Assembly (NCBI GenBank): GCA_024138025.1
Contig: JAMXBD010001241.1
Location: 310,001-374,000 of the forward strand
Length of the DNA stretch: 64,000 bases
Source of the DNA: Combretum micranthum
Lineage: Eukaryota > Streptophyta > Magnoliopsida > Myrtales > Combretaceae
Reading direction: 5' to 3'
Part shown: positions 35,034 to 47,318 of the stretch, piece after piece
Layout: the number at the start of each line of letters is the position of its first letter
How positions within the stretch are numbered: position 1 is the first letter of the stretch
Position numbers and translations under genes: made by a program
The notes under the pieces: generated by a model
The model's database searches: none
The model's input: the letters and a program-made list of their open reading frames with translations, nothing else
Told to the model about the DNA's origin: nothing

Positions 35034-38000
35034 CCCTATTCTAAGCCTACCATGCCAAATCTCCATCGATCATCTCAAAATTAGCCTTTCTCTTTAAGCC
35101 CCGTCCCATTAGCCCAAAGAGTTAAACCTGAATAAAAATTAGGTTCAAAGCCTTTATAATCAAATTCATGCATCAACAAATTTAAATTTCATGTCGGTAT
35201 ACTGAAAGAAATTTTGCATTAACAAAATATTAAAAGCAATATTTTGAATGTATCTTTTCATTTATTTAAGAGTTACATTAGAAACAAACGCTAGTAAAAA
35301 GGAAGAGAAAGATAGAGATGCCATATATCTTTTCATTTATTTAAGAATTATATGAGCACAATATTTTAAATGTATACTTCTAAAATTATATGAATACTCA
35401 TGTTGTTGTATTGTCTCTTTTTTTAACTCCTCATTTATGTATTTTCCGTATTAAATATTTATAAAATTCTAAAAACTTTTTTTTTTGTTCAACATAACCA
35501 AAACAAAATTCAATGTAAATGGTAGAACAAGAAAAAAGAGTTTGATGGTGTTCAATTTTTTTTCATTTTACCATAGAATTAGATAAATTTCAATTTATAA
35601 TATTTAGTGGATTAAATAGATAATTATGTGCTTAGTTTGTCTCTTTTTTATTCCTCATTTATTTGTTCTCTGCATAAAATATTTACAAGCAATTTATTTT
35701 TCATTATGGGTTTTTTATGTGGCACATCTACTACTAATCATTCATATAATTATATTTAGACCCGCAATGGGTACATCATCGGCTAGTTATATATTATATC
35801 TAATATTATGTGGGAAAAGTTGTAATCTTTTAATTTGTGGAAATATAATATTATATGCCAAGAGTTATGTCATTAATACCACATTATGCGAACATTGCAA
35901 CTCTTTTATGTGAAAGTTAAAGTCACAATTCCTTGTAACCACTATAAAAAATTAAATAAAATTAATTAACTATAATTAATAAAAAGGCACAAGCAATAAA
36001 ATAAAACATAATGAGCGATTAAATAACATTATTAATAATATATAAATATCATAATAATATGTTGAAGATCTAGAAAAATAAAAAAAATTATATCATGATA
36101 AATATAGCACAATTGCTATTATATATTTTCATATAATGTATATATATATCAATATTTAATATGTCAATTTTTTAATGAAACAACATGTCATTTAAAAATG
36201 ACTGTTGAAATACCATGATCCAAGATTGTGTCATATTGCATCAATTATCTTGAAGAAACAACTATTCCAAAAATTAAACCCATGTTAAAAGACACGTGTC
36301 TTTGACAATCAACATAATGTCTTTTGAAATTACTTAAAAAGATGGTTGCAATTAGTTTAAGCAATTATAAATACTTCAAAAGATAGTTTCTATAGTGATA
36401 GATTATTTACAAATTCAACATTTTGTGCACAAATTTCATTGATCTTGTATACCAAAATAATATTACAATAAAAATTAAAAAAGAACATAAAAGAGTGTAT
36501 TGATAATTTGATCTAAAGGGGGTTATTCGATAACATTATGTCATTTACAAAAACATATAATAAAGTGAGAATTTAAAAATTGTAATACTTTTTTGTATAG
36601 TTATTACAAGGATTTAGGTTAATGAATAAAAAAATTGCAATGAAGATTTCACATGAAAAATATATATAAGTGAAAAAAAATAAAGTGCATCAAAAAAAAA
36701 GTGTTCAAATTTTACATGTCTCTCTCTATATATAGTGTTTATATAAAGTTAAATTTGAAATTAAATTGACTTGTCAAGATCACCAATATTATAATAGATA
36801 ATGTACAATAATGAGCTTAATTTTGTCTCTTTGAAAGGAAATTAGAGAGAGAAAAAGTTAAAAGAAATAAATAAAATAAAAGCATGCTTTTAAAATATAT
36901 AAAGGATTTTTGTAATATAAAGATAATTTGTTATTATGCACAGTATTTTTTAGAGGAATATAAACAAAATAAAAATTCAATAGATGAAATTGAAAAATGA
37001 ACATACCATTGATGAATAGACAATTGGAATAGAGGCGCATTACGAAAGACAATAAAGAGAAACAAAGATTAATATGGAAAGAGAGAGATGTAGAAATAGA
37101 ATTGAAGAAAAATAGTGAGAAAGAGAGAGAAAATATGAAAGAAATTAGGTAAAGAGAGAAGTAAAACAATGAGAAAAGATAAATAAATATAGAAGTAAAA
37201 TGATAAATATATATATAGTAAATTTATGAGTAGTTGTATCTATTGAAAAATACTGAAATGACATGATGCTAAGGCTTTGGAAATTATATATTATAAATAG
37301 ATATTAAAATTTTAAATATTAAGAAATGAAGGACCATTTCAAAAATAACATATTTGGTTAAAACCATTGGAATTGGTATTTTATTTTTATTATAGTAGAA
37401 TAACTATTCCTCTATATGATCTATAAAAATTTCCGCAATAAGAAATATATATTCCATGTAAAATGGAGTAGATAAGAAACTCCTATTCCTTTACTTCACA
37501 ACAGAACCATTTTTCTTCCTAAAATACCCTTGATCGCAAAGTAAAGGAATTATAATTACTTTCTAGTCTTGTTTAATTCTAGTTGGAAGCAAAAGTAATT
37601 TAGATAAGGAATTAGTTTTTTAAATGCTTAAAAAATGGATTAATGTTATATAAGGTGATACAAAGCATCAATCCTTTTTTTAATTATTTAAAACATTGGT
37701 TCTCTATTTTTCTCATTTTGTAAAATGTCTTTCCGTTTTTTAACAAACAAATATGGATACCTTATTTGAATTTACACCTAAACAATGTTGTCTTGGTGTA
37801 ATTTTCTCTTAAAAAAATGGCAATAGTTTAGTCTAAGTTATCCCTCATAAATTAATCAAATTGTATATTATAGCTGCCTTTTATTTGATAGTGCATTATT
37901 TAAACCATATAGAATTGAATTTTTTGTCTAATTATTCTAAAAAGATTTTGCCTTTATAGTTATAAAGATTCAATTACAATGGTTTAAAACTTACTGTGTG

Positions 38001-39223
38001 CCTATTGCATGGCATGTGAACTAGGAGAAATGACACAAACTATGATTAAGAGAGAAATGTGTAGAAAAGAGGTATAAACAATTTAAGTAGACTTGAATTC
38101 ATGTGTGACGGGTGAGAGAGTTGTAAAATGTCAAACCTACTAAAATTGGAAAAGTAATATTGAGTCTAAAATCCGACAACATGACGGCATATCTCTAAAA
38201 TTTTAGTTTTTCAAATGAAGTGAAACTAAGGGTATTTATAGAGCTTAGTTATCAATATCATGTATCAGATCGAATGAACAGTTTCATAGTAGATGTTAAA
38301 GTGGCTTCATTGCTGGCACAAACCTATTGAGAGCTTTCTTTGTAGTACAAGTCAATTCCTACAAGTGCTATTCAAAAGTCATCATGTCAATTTTCTCATG
38401 ATCATCCTAAATAATATAGATTTGACATTCTAACTCTTGTACTTTAGCCTATAGAGTCAAATCCAAACTAATACTAAGCTAAAGCCCAATAATAGAATTT
38501 AGCCATTTGCATTTTGCTCCTTAACTAAATTTCTTTAAATAATGTTGAAAGGTTTGGATGTCGAACAAGTTTTCTAAATGATTAAGGCTTCATCGAGGCA
38601 TGTATGTTGTAAAATAATCTTCTTGCTACTTGGTGTATTTTCATGATTGAGAATTTCGATTTCTTGGCAATTCTCAATATAAGATCCTGACATGGTTAAT
38701 AAACCATTAATTTACCTTTTCTTAGCGAATGGATTTGCAATAATGTCCAATTATGCACATTGCTTTCGATTTAGAGAGGTTATTTTGTCCCTAGGACAAT
38801 ATAGATATTCCTGAATCGACAACTTCCCTTATATAGTTATGTGAATTGATTCACATTCACTATGAAAATTTAGCATAGACCTTCCTTACATTTAGGTGAA
38901 CTCGATTTAGATTAATATAATTCCTCTATTTGATTCATGTCAATCATTTCTCTTGAAAAGGCGATCCTTCAGATAATCACTTTACGTTAACAACTCAAAT
39001 TAGTCTTTTGGTATCACCATATTTTAATGGGCTTGTGGTTTGAATTCTAAATGAAACCCACGATTACACTACTAGAGCCATCTTGCCAATTTCCATCATT
39101 TTGCCTCTTTATTTGTTTTGGGCCATTCTTTTTAGTATACTTCATCTTTGCATGTTGAGGTAAAGATACATGTAAGAGATGCATGTCTATTTGTTTACCA
39201 AATGCATTTCATATTTAAACTGG
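35034..39223. other. AT-rich region, no gene recognised
   Basis: Most of this is strongly AT-rich. 36840-37200 is purine-rich on the plus strand (GAGAGAGAAAA), resembling a reversed pyrimidine-rich leader. 38040-38480 resembles 34690-34930 around the phrase ACTAAGGGTATTTATAGA and may be an LTR remnant. The ORFs at 35626-35913 and 36858-37169 are low-complexity, hydrophobic translations of AT-rich DNA and are not convincing genes. Confidence 0.5.
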
Positions 39224-39521
39224 GGGATAATGCCAAAAATTATATCTAAACTTTCACAAAAAATTCAATCAGGCACCTGAAGTTTGGTTTTGAATAATTT
39301 GATATCTGAAACAAGTTTTTGCATATATTTCTCCTACATGAAGCAAGTCCAATCAAGTAGAAAAATATATGCAAAAATTTGCTTTAGGTACCAAATTATT
39401 TAAGATCAAACTTTAGGTATCTTTTTTATGGAAATTTAGGAACCAAATTATTCAAAATCAAAATTCAGATATCCTATTGAACTTTTTATAAAAACTCAGG
39501 TACTATTTTTTGCATTAACCC
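39224..39521. mobile_element. MITE-like fold-back element 1
   Basis: The left end reads GGGATAATGCCAAAAATTAT and the right end, read on the minus strand, GGGTTAATGCAAAAAATAGT. The two arms stay complementary for about 100 bp, through ATCTAAACTTTCACAAAAA and GGTTTTGAATAATTTG-like phrases. The element is about 298 bp with no coding capacity. The target duplication is unclear. Confidence 0.65.
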
Positions 39522-39638
39522 TTAAAATAGTCACAATTTAGAAACCATCAAACTCATGTTATCACATCATAATTCTTTCCTTTTTTTTCACAGGGGGAGA
39601 GGTGGGGAGGGGGTTAAATTGTGTTTACAACTAATTTT

Positions 39639-39925
39639 GGGTTAGTGTAAAAATGGTACCTAAACCTTTGTAATAAGTTCAATCAAGTATTTGAAGTTTG
39701 ATTTTGAACAATTTTGTACCTGCACATTCACAAAACGTTCAATAAGGTATCTAAAATTTTGTTTTAAATAATTTAGTACCTGCAGACAAGTTTTTGCATA
39801 TATTTTTCCTACCTGATTAAACTTACTTTAAGTAGGAAAAATGTATATGAAAACTTACTTCAAGTACTAAATTGTTTAAACCAAACTTCATATACTTGAT
39901 TAATCTTTTTTGTGAAAGTTTAGGT
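39639..39925. mobile_element. MITE-like element 2, left part, split by giant LTR copy C
   Basis: It begins GGGTTAGTGTAAAAATGGTACC and folds back on its right end (GTGAAAGTTTAGGTACC...), but the right end is interrupted at AGGT by the LTR starting at 39926. The remainder, ACCATTTTTAACATTTTCTC, lies at 45060-45079. It belongs to the same family as element 1. Confidence 0.6.
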
Positions 39926-40770
39926 TGTAAACCCTTAGATTTTATGATAGATTCTTCAGTGAATCTTAGAGCCAAAATGGAAACCAGAACCTTAAAGTCA
40001 AACTCGATCAACATTAAGTCTTAAAAACCCTAGAACTAGTCAGACATTTCCTAAATTAAATAAATTAGAAAAATAAGGTAAACTCAAATTACGAATCAAA
40101 TATATGTTATATATCCTAAAAGGATCAGTCCTACCAAAAATTCCATCGCTTTAAGCCTTTATGTGATATGTATCCAAACATTGACACACAAAATGAGGCA
40201 AAATATTTTCGACAAACAATTTAGACTAGTAATATATTAAGAAATTCATAAAATATTAGATACATTTATTAAGTAAAAAAAAACGTCAGACATAGCATTT
40301 ATACGCGTATTTTTATCTCTACTGGTAATTTAATTATCTTGTTTACTATTCATTATTATTCACTTACTCTATTATACTTTTTCTTACACTTATTTCTTAC
40401 ATTTACTTTACCAATAAAATTTTTACCATACTTTATTTTTTACTTTACTTAATCAAATTTTATTAATCTCTCTCTTCTCTCTTAATGGCTGGTGTTATGC
40501 CTCTCTCTTTCCCTCTATTTCTGTTTTCTTTTTTGTTTAATTACATCTCTAATTTCCTTCTACTTTTTTCTATGAATACCCCATTTCTCCTTCACTTCAG
40601 TCACACTTTTCATTCACACAACCAAATTCTTGCAAAATTTCCTTTCAAACTTCCTTCACTGCATCTCTCTTCCCCTTTCTTTTCCCAGTGCCATGACCCC
40701 CCACCTGTTTGTGCCCTCTCTATAAAATTTTCATTGCATCCATTGTTAGTCCCACTTTTATAATAAAAAA

Positions 40771-42375
40771 GGGGGTTGAATTGATTATAACAAAAAATTT
40801 GAAATTTTAAGCCTTTTAAAAATGAAATCCTCTTTGTATAAAATTTGTGAGAACAAGTTAAGCAATTATAACAAGATATATAAAATAAATTGTAGGAAAT
40901 TAGAAAGATTAGGGAAAGAGAATCAGATAGCGATGTATAGTGGTTCCACCTTATGCGTTGTCCACTCTTCCAGTTCCACGCTGTGGATCCAATTGTCTTT
41001 ACTGCTTATGTTTCACGATATCAAAACAAATTGAGAGTACAATCAAGCCTTTCTGAGACAAAATCTCACTGTTGAGTCTCTTTAGCTTCTATGCTAAGCT
41101 AGTCACTTAATTACAGTGATTTATCAAACTCTCAACAATCTCTCACAAAAAAAGTAGAAAGCAATGAGGAGAAAATAATGATTCCTCTACGATTAAGTTC
41201 AAAAGAATATTATAGAGAAAATGAGATCTGTAAATTTTCTTCGAAAGCAACAAAGGGAAAGCTCACGTGTTGTTCTTCTTCTTTGAAAAAGAGATCCCTT
41301 ATAATTATATTGAGCCGTTTTTACTTGTAGCTTGTTCTTCAACGTTTAGATAGCAAGAAAGTTGGGATTCCTTTTTTATTTAAATTCAAAATTCAAACTT
41401 GATATCTTGGATAATCATTTGTGATCTTCTCTTGATATGATCTTCGAGATATCTTATCCTTCATATTATCTTGATGTTGCTGAGATCTTCTTGTTGATAT
41501 ACATTGTGACTTTAAATTCAAAAAATCTGGATAAACTTAATAACAAATCCTTGTAAATCTCATGATCTTCATCTGAATATTTGTTGGATAATATTTGTTG
41601 TGATATCGCTTAATTTGTGAAGACTTATCTTCTTGCAACAATCTTATCTTTATTTTGAATAATATCTTCACTTATAACAACTTATCCTTATCTTCTTAAA
41701 CCGTATCTCCAAGAGAAAATATTGAAAAGATCCGAAAATTTTATTGAAAAAAATATCTCACATACTACAAGCAAAAGATTTGTAGAAAAATTTTAATTTT
41801 AAATAAATGCTTAAGAAAAACTTGATGTGATGCAATCCCCCTGATATTGAATCCATCTTTAGTGAAACACATCAAGTATATTACCCAAATATACTTGACA
41901 AGTGGAGCTAGGTCTTGAAAGATGATAAATATCTAATTTTGAAAAAACTTTATTCGAATTCGGAAAATTTCGTGACACTTAAAGGATTTGAACTAGCTTC
42001 TGTGAACATACTGTGTATAAACCTTGAAGGTTCTGAAACAGCTTCTATCAAGCTTATCTTTCTCTCATTGAAGGTTCTGAAGTAACTTCTAATGTTTATA
42101 CTTCGACCTTTACTCGAAACTTTTGAAAATGCTTATGACTTTCCAATCTCTATTATTCTGTACTTTTAAAGGTTCTAAACTAAGTTCTATCATGTCATAC
42201 CTATTGAAAATTTCTTTAATAAAGGTCTGAAAACACCTTCTGATTGATTCTAAGATCATTTTACATCTTTTTATTTTATTAACAACCTAAACTTCATGAA
42301 CAAGCTCATTAGAAACTTTAATCCCCTTTTGTTATCATCAAAATAATATTTAGAGAGCACACTTTATTTAGGTAA
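40771..42375. mobile_element. Probable inserted repeat inside LTR copy C
   Basis: The sequence from GGGGGTTGAATTGATTATAA to about TTTAATCCCCTTTTGTTATC has no counterpart in the other giant LTRs. LTR similarity resumes near CAATAAACGC (about 42368; compare 46906 in the complete element). No coding region was recognised, and the exact ends and target duplication are not clear. Confidence 0.4.
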
Positions 42376-42410
42376 AACAATAAACGCCCGCTTTCATGTA
42401 TTATGTGTGA

Positions 42411-42430
42411 TGTGTGTGTGTGTGTGTGTG
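42411..42430 (+). repeat. (TG)n microsatellite
   Basis: Ten TG units, inside LTR copy C. Confidence 0.9.
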
Positions 42431-45079
42431 TTTAGTATTTTCCATAAAAGAAAAACCCCAAGATACATTAATTTAGGGAATGAAAATACAAGACAACATG
42501 CTACCCATATCACAATGACTATGCTCCTAATTATTTTTTGTTCATCTTGTTCATGTTACTAACTTAACATCTATATGTTAATATGTATATGTGGTGATTA
42601 TAATTTTTAATGCCTAATACTCACTAATCTAACTCTTTTAATTATTATTTCAAGCTTTATTTATTTCGAGCTTTTACAAGACTAGTCAACTTCTAGTCGT
42701 GAACTTAGTCCTTTTCAAGTCAAAAAGAGACTGTAATAATTCAAGCTCTGTGAGCCTTAACACGAATCTAAGATTGCTATGCCTTCTTATTATTTATCTT
42801 AATTTTTATCTATAAGATTGGAAATATTTCATGTCTTGAGAAGCCTTGATAAAAATCTAAGACTTCTATATTTCATTTCATTATGCTTGTCTTATTTTAT
42901 TTCGTATGGTGATTAGATTATTTTAAGTCATGGGGAGTCTTAATAACAAGCTAAGATTCCCATGTTTTTGTTTTAATAACTTTATGTTCTTCTTTAATTA
43001 TTTCTAGTTTCTTATTCCTTAGTATAATTCCATGCTATTAATTTTGTTATTACTATTTTAGCTCATGCACATTTATGGTCATGGGTGATGTTGATTTATG
43101 CCAAAATGAATTTTCCCAAAATATAAATGCTGACAATTCTTTACCATGTAAATTTTCTAGAAATCTTATTCACAATACATGTACAAACCTTTTTCATTAA
43201 AAATAAAGATTTTAGAACAAGTCATTTGCCTAAGCTTTTCTTACAAGCCAAACTTAATAAAACATTAAGGGAAATATAACTTAGGATGTTTTGTCACAAA
43301 CAAGTAAAATCCATATCTTGTAAAATAAATTGTTAAATAAAATTTTGAAATAAATACGAAATCTTCAAGGCTTCAAAATAAATATCAAACCATGATTTTT
43401 GTTAAGCTTCATATTTACAAAATTTAAGGTAAGGAATTTTTTTTCTAGTCAAAAAGTGATTTTGCATAAAACTCAAATTTCCTACTTTCTAAGAAGATTG
43501 TTTTAACAAAAATTCTATACTTAAGCAACATCAATAGGATCATGCATATAATATGAGCTACTCCTATTTCTATATGATTTCTAAGGGTAAACATATTTTA
43601 TACTTATCTTAGAGAGTCCAAATAAAGCAAAATTTTGAAAAATAAAAGAGGATCAAAGTTTAGAACGGTGTGGATGCATTATGTACCATACCATTCTAAG
43701 ACATAAATGAATCTAAATGTTAAAAATAACTTTAGAAATGGATAGAAAATTCGAAGTAGGTAGAAAACGACTGATATGCAAAATTCCGGGTTAAAATGAG
43801 CAAGTTAGAACCATTTTAAGTTGAAACTTTTGTAACCAGAAAATGTGATGCGAATAGAAGGATTAGAGTTAGATATTCAAGTAGAACCACTATGAAATAC
43901 TTATTACATGTATTTCTTTTGTTTTAGGTGACGGTGACCATGACGTGTCATATCTGGAAGATTCTTTCAACTGAAATTGTAAGGATAGCCGAGTGAGTTT
44001 ATCTCCTTATCTTACATATTCATATTTGTGCTTGTAGCGTAAATGCGCTAGAAAATTAGGAAAAGATAAAAAATGGAATATGCATGTGGGCATTTCATGG
44101 GTTATGAATGTATTCTTGATGTCATTGAAAGGAAGTTAAGTGTATCGAAACTTGATTTATTGATTAATAAATTTACTCCCAATGCCATGTTGAATTGTTT
44201 GTATATCTCGATGATCACTTTTGAAATTTGTTAATAACCTATATGAGAATGAAATAATAAATTGATCATACATAACACGAAGTAAGTCACTTCATTTTTG
44301 CTGCTATACCCTCATGTGGGACAAATGAATAGTTGTGGTAGTAAGTAGAAGCTAGTAAATCTATAATAAGTTGTGGCATGTAGGGGCTTGGAAATCTACA
44401 AAATTATTATGACAGTTGTATGGGCTTGTGATACCCCCACTATGAAAGGAAGGCGTAAATCCATTCAACATATGATTTACAATTAATCATATGCATTGTT
44501 TGCTCATATCGATGATGTATTTCATATGCTTGGTTAAATAACTTACCTGATTAATTCTATAATTATGTCATTAAGAGACTATTCTCACTAAGTTAGTTAT
44601 GCTTACACCCCTTTACATTTTTGCTATAGCATGACTACTTATGGTTGAAACCTCGGGGGATCTTCATGCAATGACTAAACTAAGAAGCTTTTGGAAGAAG
44701 TCCATAATTTAGTTTTGGCGTAAACTTCCATAGAAATCTTCTTATGTAGATTTTATCATGAATTTTATTTTGGCAAGGACTTTTTAGGTTGTATGATCAC
44801 AAGTTTTGTCGAGGGCATACCCCTAAGAGATATAAAACTCAATATTGGAGTTATAAAGTTATGTTTCACCGTTTTTGAATGCTATTTATTGTTATCTTCT
44901 TAAACTATGTTGTTCCAATAGTAAGTCTCCTATTTTGTGTAAATATACCTAACACCTAACATTAAAGCTTTTACGTGACTAAGGTAATTATTCCTAAGCT
45001 TTAATAATTAGTGCGGCAGACTACCACGTGTAGAATACCGTTTGGGGCGTGATGTAGGTACCATTTTTAACATTTTCTC

Positions 45080-45487
45080 TTTATCTTTTTATACCTAATT
45101 AATGTAATTTAACAAATGAATAGTAATAGTAAATGAACTGCACTAAATAAAAAGATGGGGTTAAAGATGATAACATAGGGAATTATGGATTTTGGTCTAC
45201 CCCCTAATCTCCATAGCACACATAAATACCTACCTCATTGGAGGACTTAACCCACTTGATTTCACCATAAACAAATTGTTCTAAAAGCTACACCACAAGC
45301 ACACAAACACGAACTCACAAAAATACACTTGAGTTATGCTTTTACAATGAATATTCTATTTCACTAAGAATAATTCAAGATTAATAAATAATCACTCAAA
45401 AATTTCTCAGGTGGTGCTTCAAAATTTTAGCAAGATAGTGAACAAAGTAGCACTACTCAACTCTCTTTCTCACATAATAAAGTAAAG
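45080..45487. other. Spacer between MITE-like elements, no gene
   Basis: AT-rich DNA with no reading frame or repeat that I recognise, separating the right end of MITE-like element 2 from element 3. Confidence 0.5.
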
Positions 45488-45542
45488 GACTAATGCCACA
45501 TTTGATACTTTAACTTTGCCAAAAAGTTCAATTAGGTGCTTG
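45488..45542. mobile_element. MITE-like element 3, left end, cut by the giant-LTR element
   Basis: GACTAATGCCACATTTGATACTTTAACTTTGCC...AGTTCAATTAGGTGCTTG matches the terminal region of elements 1 and 2. It is interrupted by the 5' LTR at 45543. The expected target duplication would be GCTTG (45538-45542), but the right flank is not in the window. Confidence 0.55.
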
Positions 45543-46680
45543 TGTAAACCCTAAATTTTTCGTAACTTTTAGAGAATAGTCCTGAAATTAAAATACCGAA
45601 TCGAAACCCTAAAAGTCAACCCAAGTTAAAACCAAACCCTAGACAATATCAAACACGAAATTTCATGGCCTTAAGAAAAAGAGAACCTTCAAAAACAAAA
45701 ATAGAAATTTAATAATCGTTTGACTCAAAACCCGAATATGAGACAATTCATTTATCCGATCCCTAACACATAAACTGAGATGGAATATCTAAATAATATT
45801 CAACAACAAAATTATATAACCTTAAGCCTTTATGTTAATTTTGAAATAAAAAAAATCTAAATTAATATTCGAAAGTCAAACTGAGTCAATTCACATAACC
45901 CTTAGACTCGATTAAACAATTCCGTAACTAAAAAATATTAAATAAATCATAAAGATAAAGTAAAACAAAAAATTTGAACAAAAAATAACGGTCTAAACCC
46001 TAAAATTTTACGATCTTACGAATAAATCAACAAGCCGGAAGTCAAACTAGAATCCTAAAAGTCAACAAAGTCTATAACAAACCCTAGTGTTTAGCTCCGA
46101 TAATCCCTCGCTCTTAAACTTTAAATAACGAAATCGAAATAATTGTGGATAATAGTTCATAATAATATAGGGAAGCTCTAAAATATCATATTTGCTAATT
46201 TTTAGTGTATTTCAGATCCAAATAGGATCAGTTTTCGAAAACCATGCCCCGACATATCGTACAATAAAAATATTCTGATAACACTGCTAGACTCGTAATA
46301 GTGTAAGGAATCCAAAAATATTAGTTTCATAATTTTTCGGTAACTAAAAATATCAAATATTGCATTTATACACGTATTTTTTTTTTACTTTTGATAAATT
46401 ATTAGTTTTGTTTACTATTCATTGTACTTCTCTACTATTCATTATTACTCTTCTATCTCTACGTTACCTTACTACTTATACATTTATTTTCTTACTTTGT
46501 ACTTTTCCAATACATCTTATATCACATCATATCTTACATATTAATTACTTTTTATTACAAAATACAAATTAAACTAATTCTCTCCTCCTTTATTCCAAAA
46601 CCGGCGCCCCCCATGTACTATTTATTTATTTTTTATTTTTCAATTTATTTTATTACTCTCAATTTCCCTCCATCTTTAAT

Positions 46681-46688
46681 TATAAATA
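46681..46688 (+). promoter_or_regulatory. LTR TATA box
   Basis: TATAAATA followed by a pyrimidine-rich leader. The equivalent TATAAATA lies at 54819-54826 in the 3' LTR, at the same distance (about 1137 bp) from the LTR start, supporting a real promoter element. Confidence 0.6.
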
Positions 46689-47201
46689 CCTCATTTTCCT
46701 CCACTTCTTTCACACATTCATTTCACATAACAAAACTCTCTCAAAATTTCTTCACAAATCCTCTCTACATAATTCCTCTCTGTATAATTCCTCTCTACCA
46801 AAACTCTCTTCAACCAAAGTCTTCCAAAATACTTCTTTACATATACACCATCTACCACATATCACTACCCACATAAATCTACATTTGTCATCTTCATCCT
46901 TCAACAATAAACGCATTTTAGGCAACCGCTTTCAACTATTTATTTTTCTATGTCATGTAACTTAGCATGACTATGGTGTTGTTTCTTGAAACTCATATGA
47001 GTTGTAGAAGTAACAATATGTTCATGTTTTGTTCTTGCACATGCCAAGAATTCTGATTTTATTATCTTGTTATTATGATAATATTATGTTATTATTATTA
47101 TAACGCTCACTAACTTTTACTAACTTGCTTTTATTATTATTATTGTTCTTATTATTGCTTTTCTTTTCTTTTTCTTTTAGGACTAGTCCATTCTTAGTCT
47201 C

Positions 47202-47318
47202 GGGAAGCCTTGATGAAGCTATGGCTCCCAATACTTGACCGGGAACCCTTGATGAAGCTAAGGCTCTCAATATATGACCAGATTATCTTAATAAAGTTAA
47301 GGTTCCTAATGCTTGAAT
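47202..47318 (+). repeat. 39-bp tandem triplicate with inverted-repeat units in the 5' LTR
   Basis: Units start at 47202, 47241 and 47280 (GGGAAGCCTTGATGAAGC, GGGAACCCTTGATGAAGC, AGATTATCTTAATAAAG). Each reads roughly GGGAAGCC...GGCTCCC, so it could form a short hairpin. LTR copy C has related, more widely spaced units at about 42745-42955. Confidence 0.65.

Larger units (their letters stand above)
39926..45054 (+). mobile_element. Giant-family solo LTR (copy C), inserted in a MITE-like element
   Basis: It begins TGTAAACCCTTAG and ends TTTGGGGCGTGATG. It is flanked by a perfect 5-bp duplication TAGGT (39921-39925 and 45055-45059). Removing it rejoins MITE-like element 2 as AGTTTAGGTACCATTTTT. 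Blocks at 43735-43830 and the exon-like module at 43928-43992 match the other copies. The total of 5129 bp includes about 1.6 kb of unrelated sequence at about 40771-42375, leaving roughly 3.5 kb. It has no internal region, so it is a solo LTR. The ORF at 40485-40763 is the pyrimidine-rich leader in translation. Confidence 0.88.

Noticed and set aside
35626..37169. Hydrophobic ORFs on both strands in AT-rich DNA
   Set aside because: Low-complexity Phe/Leu/Ile/Tyr-rich translations without start context or motifs; typical of random AT-rich sequence.
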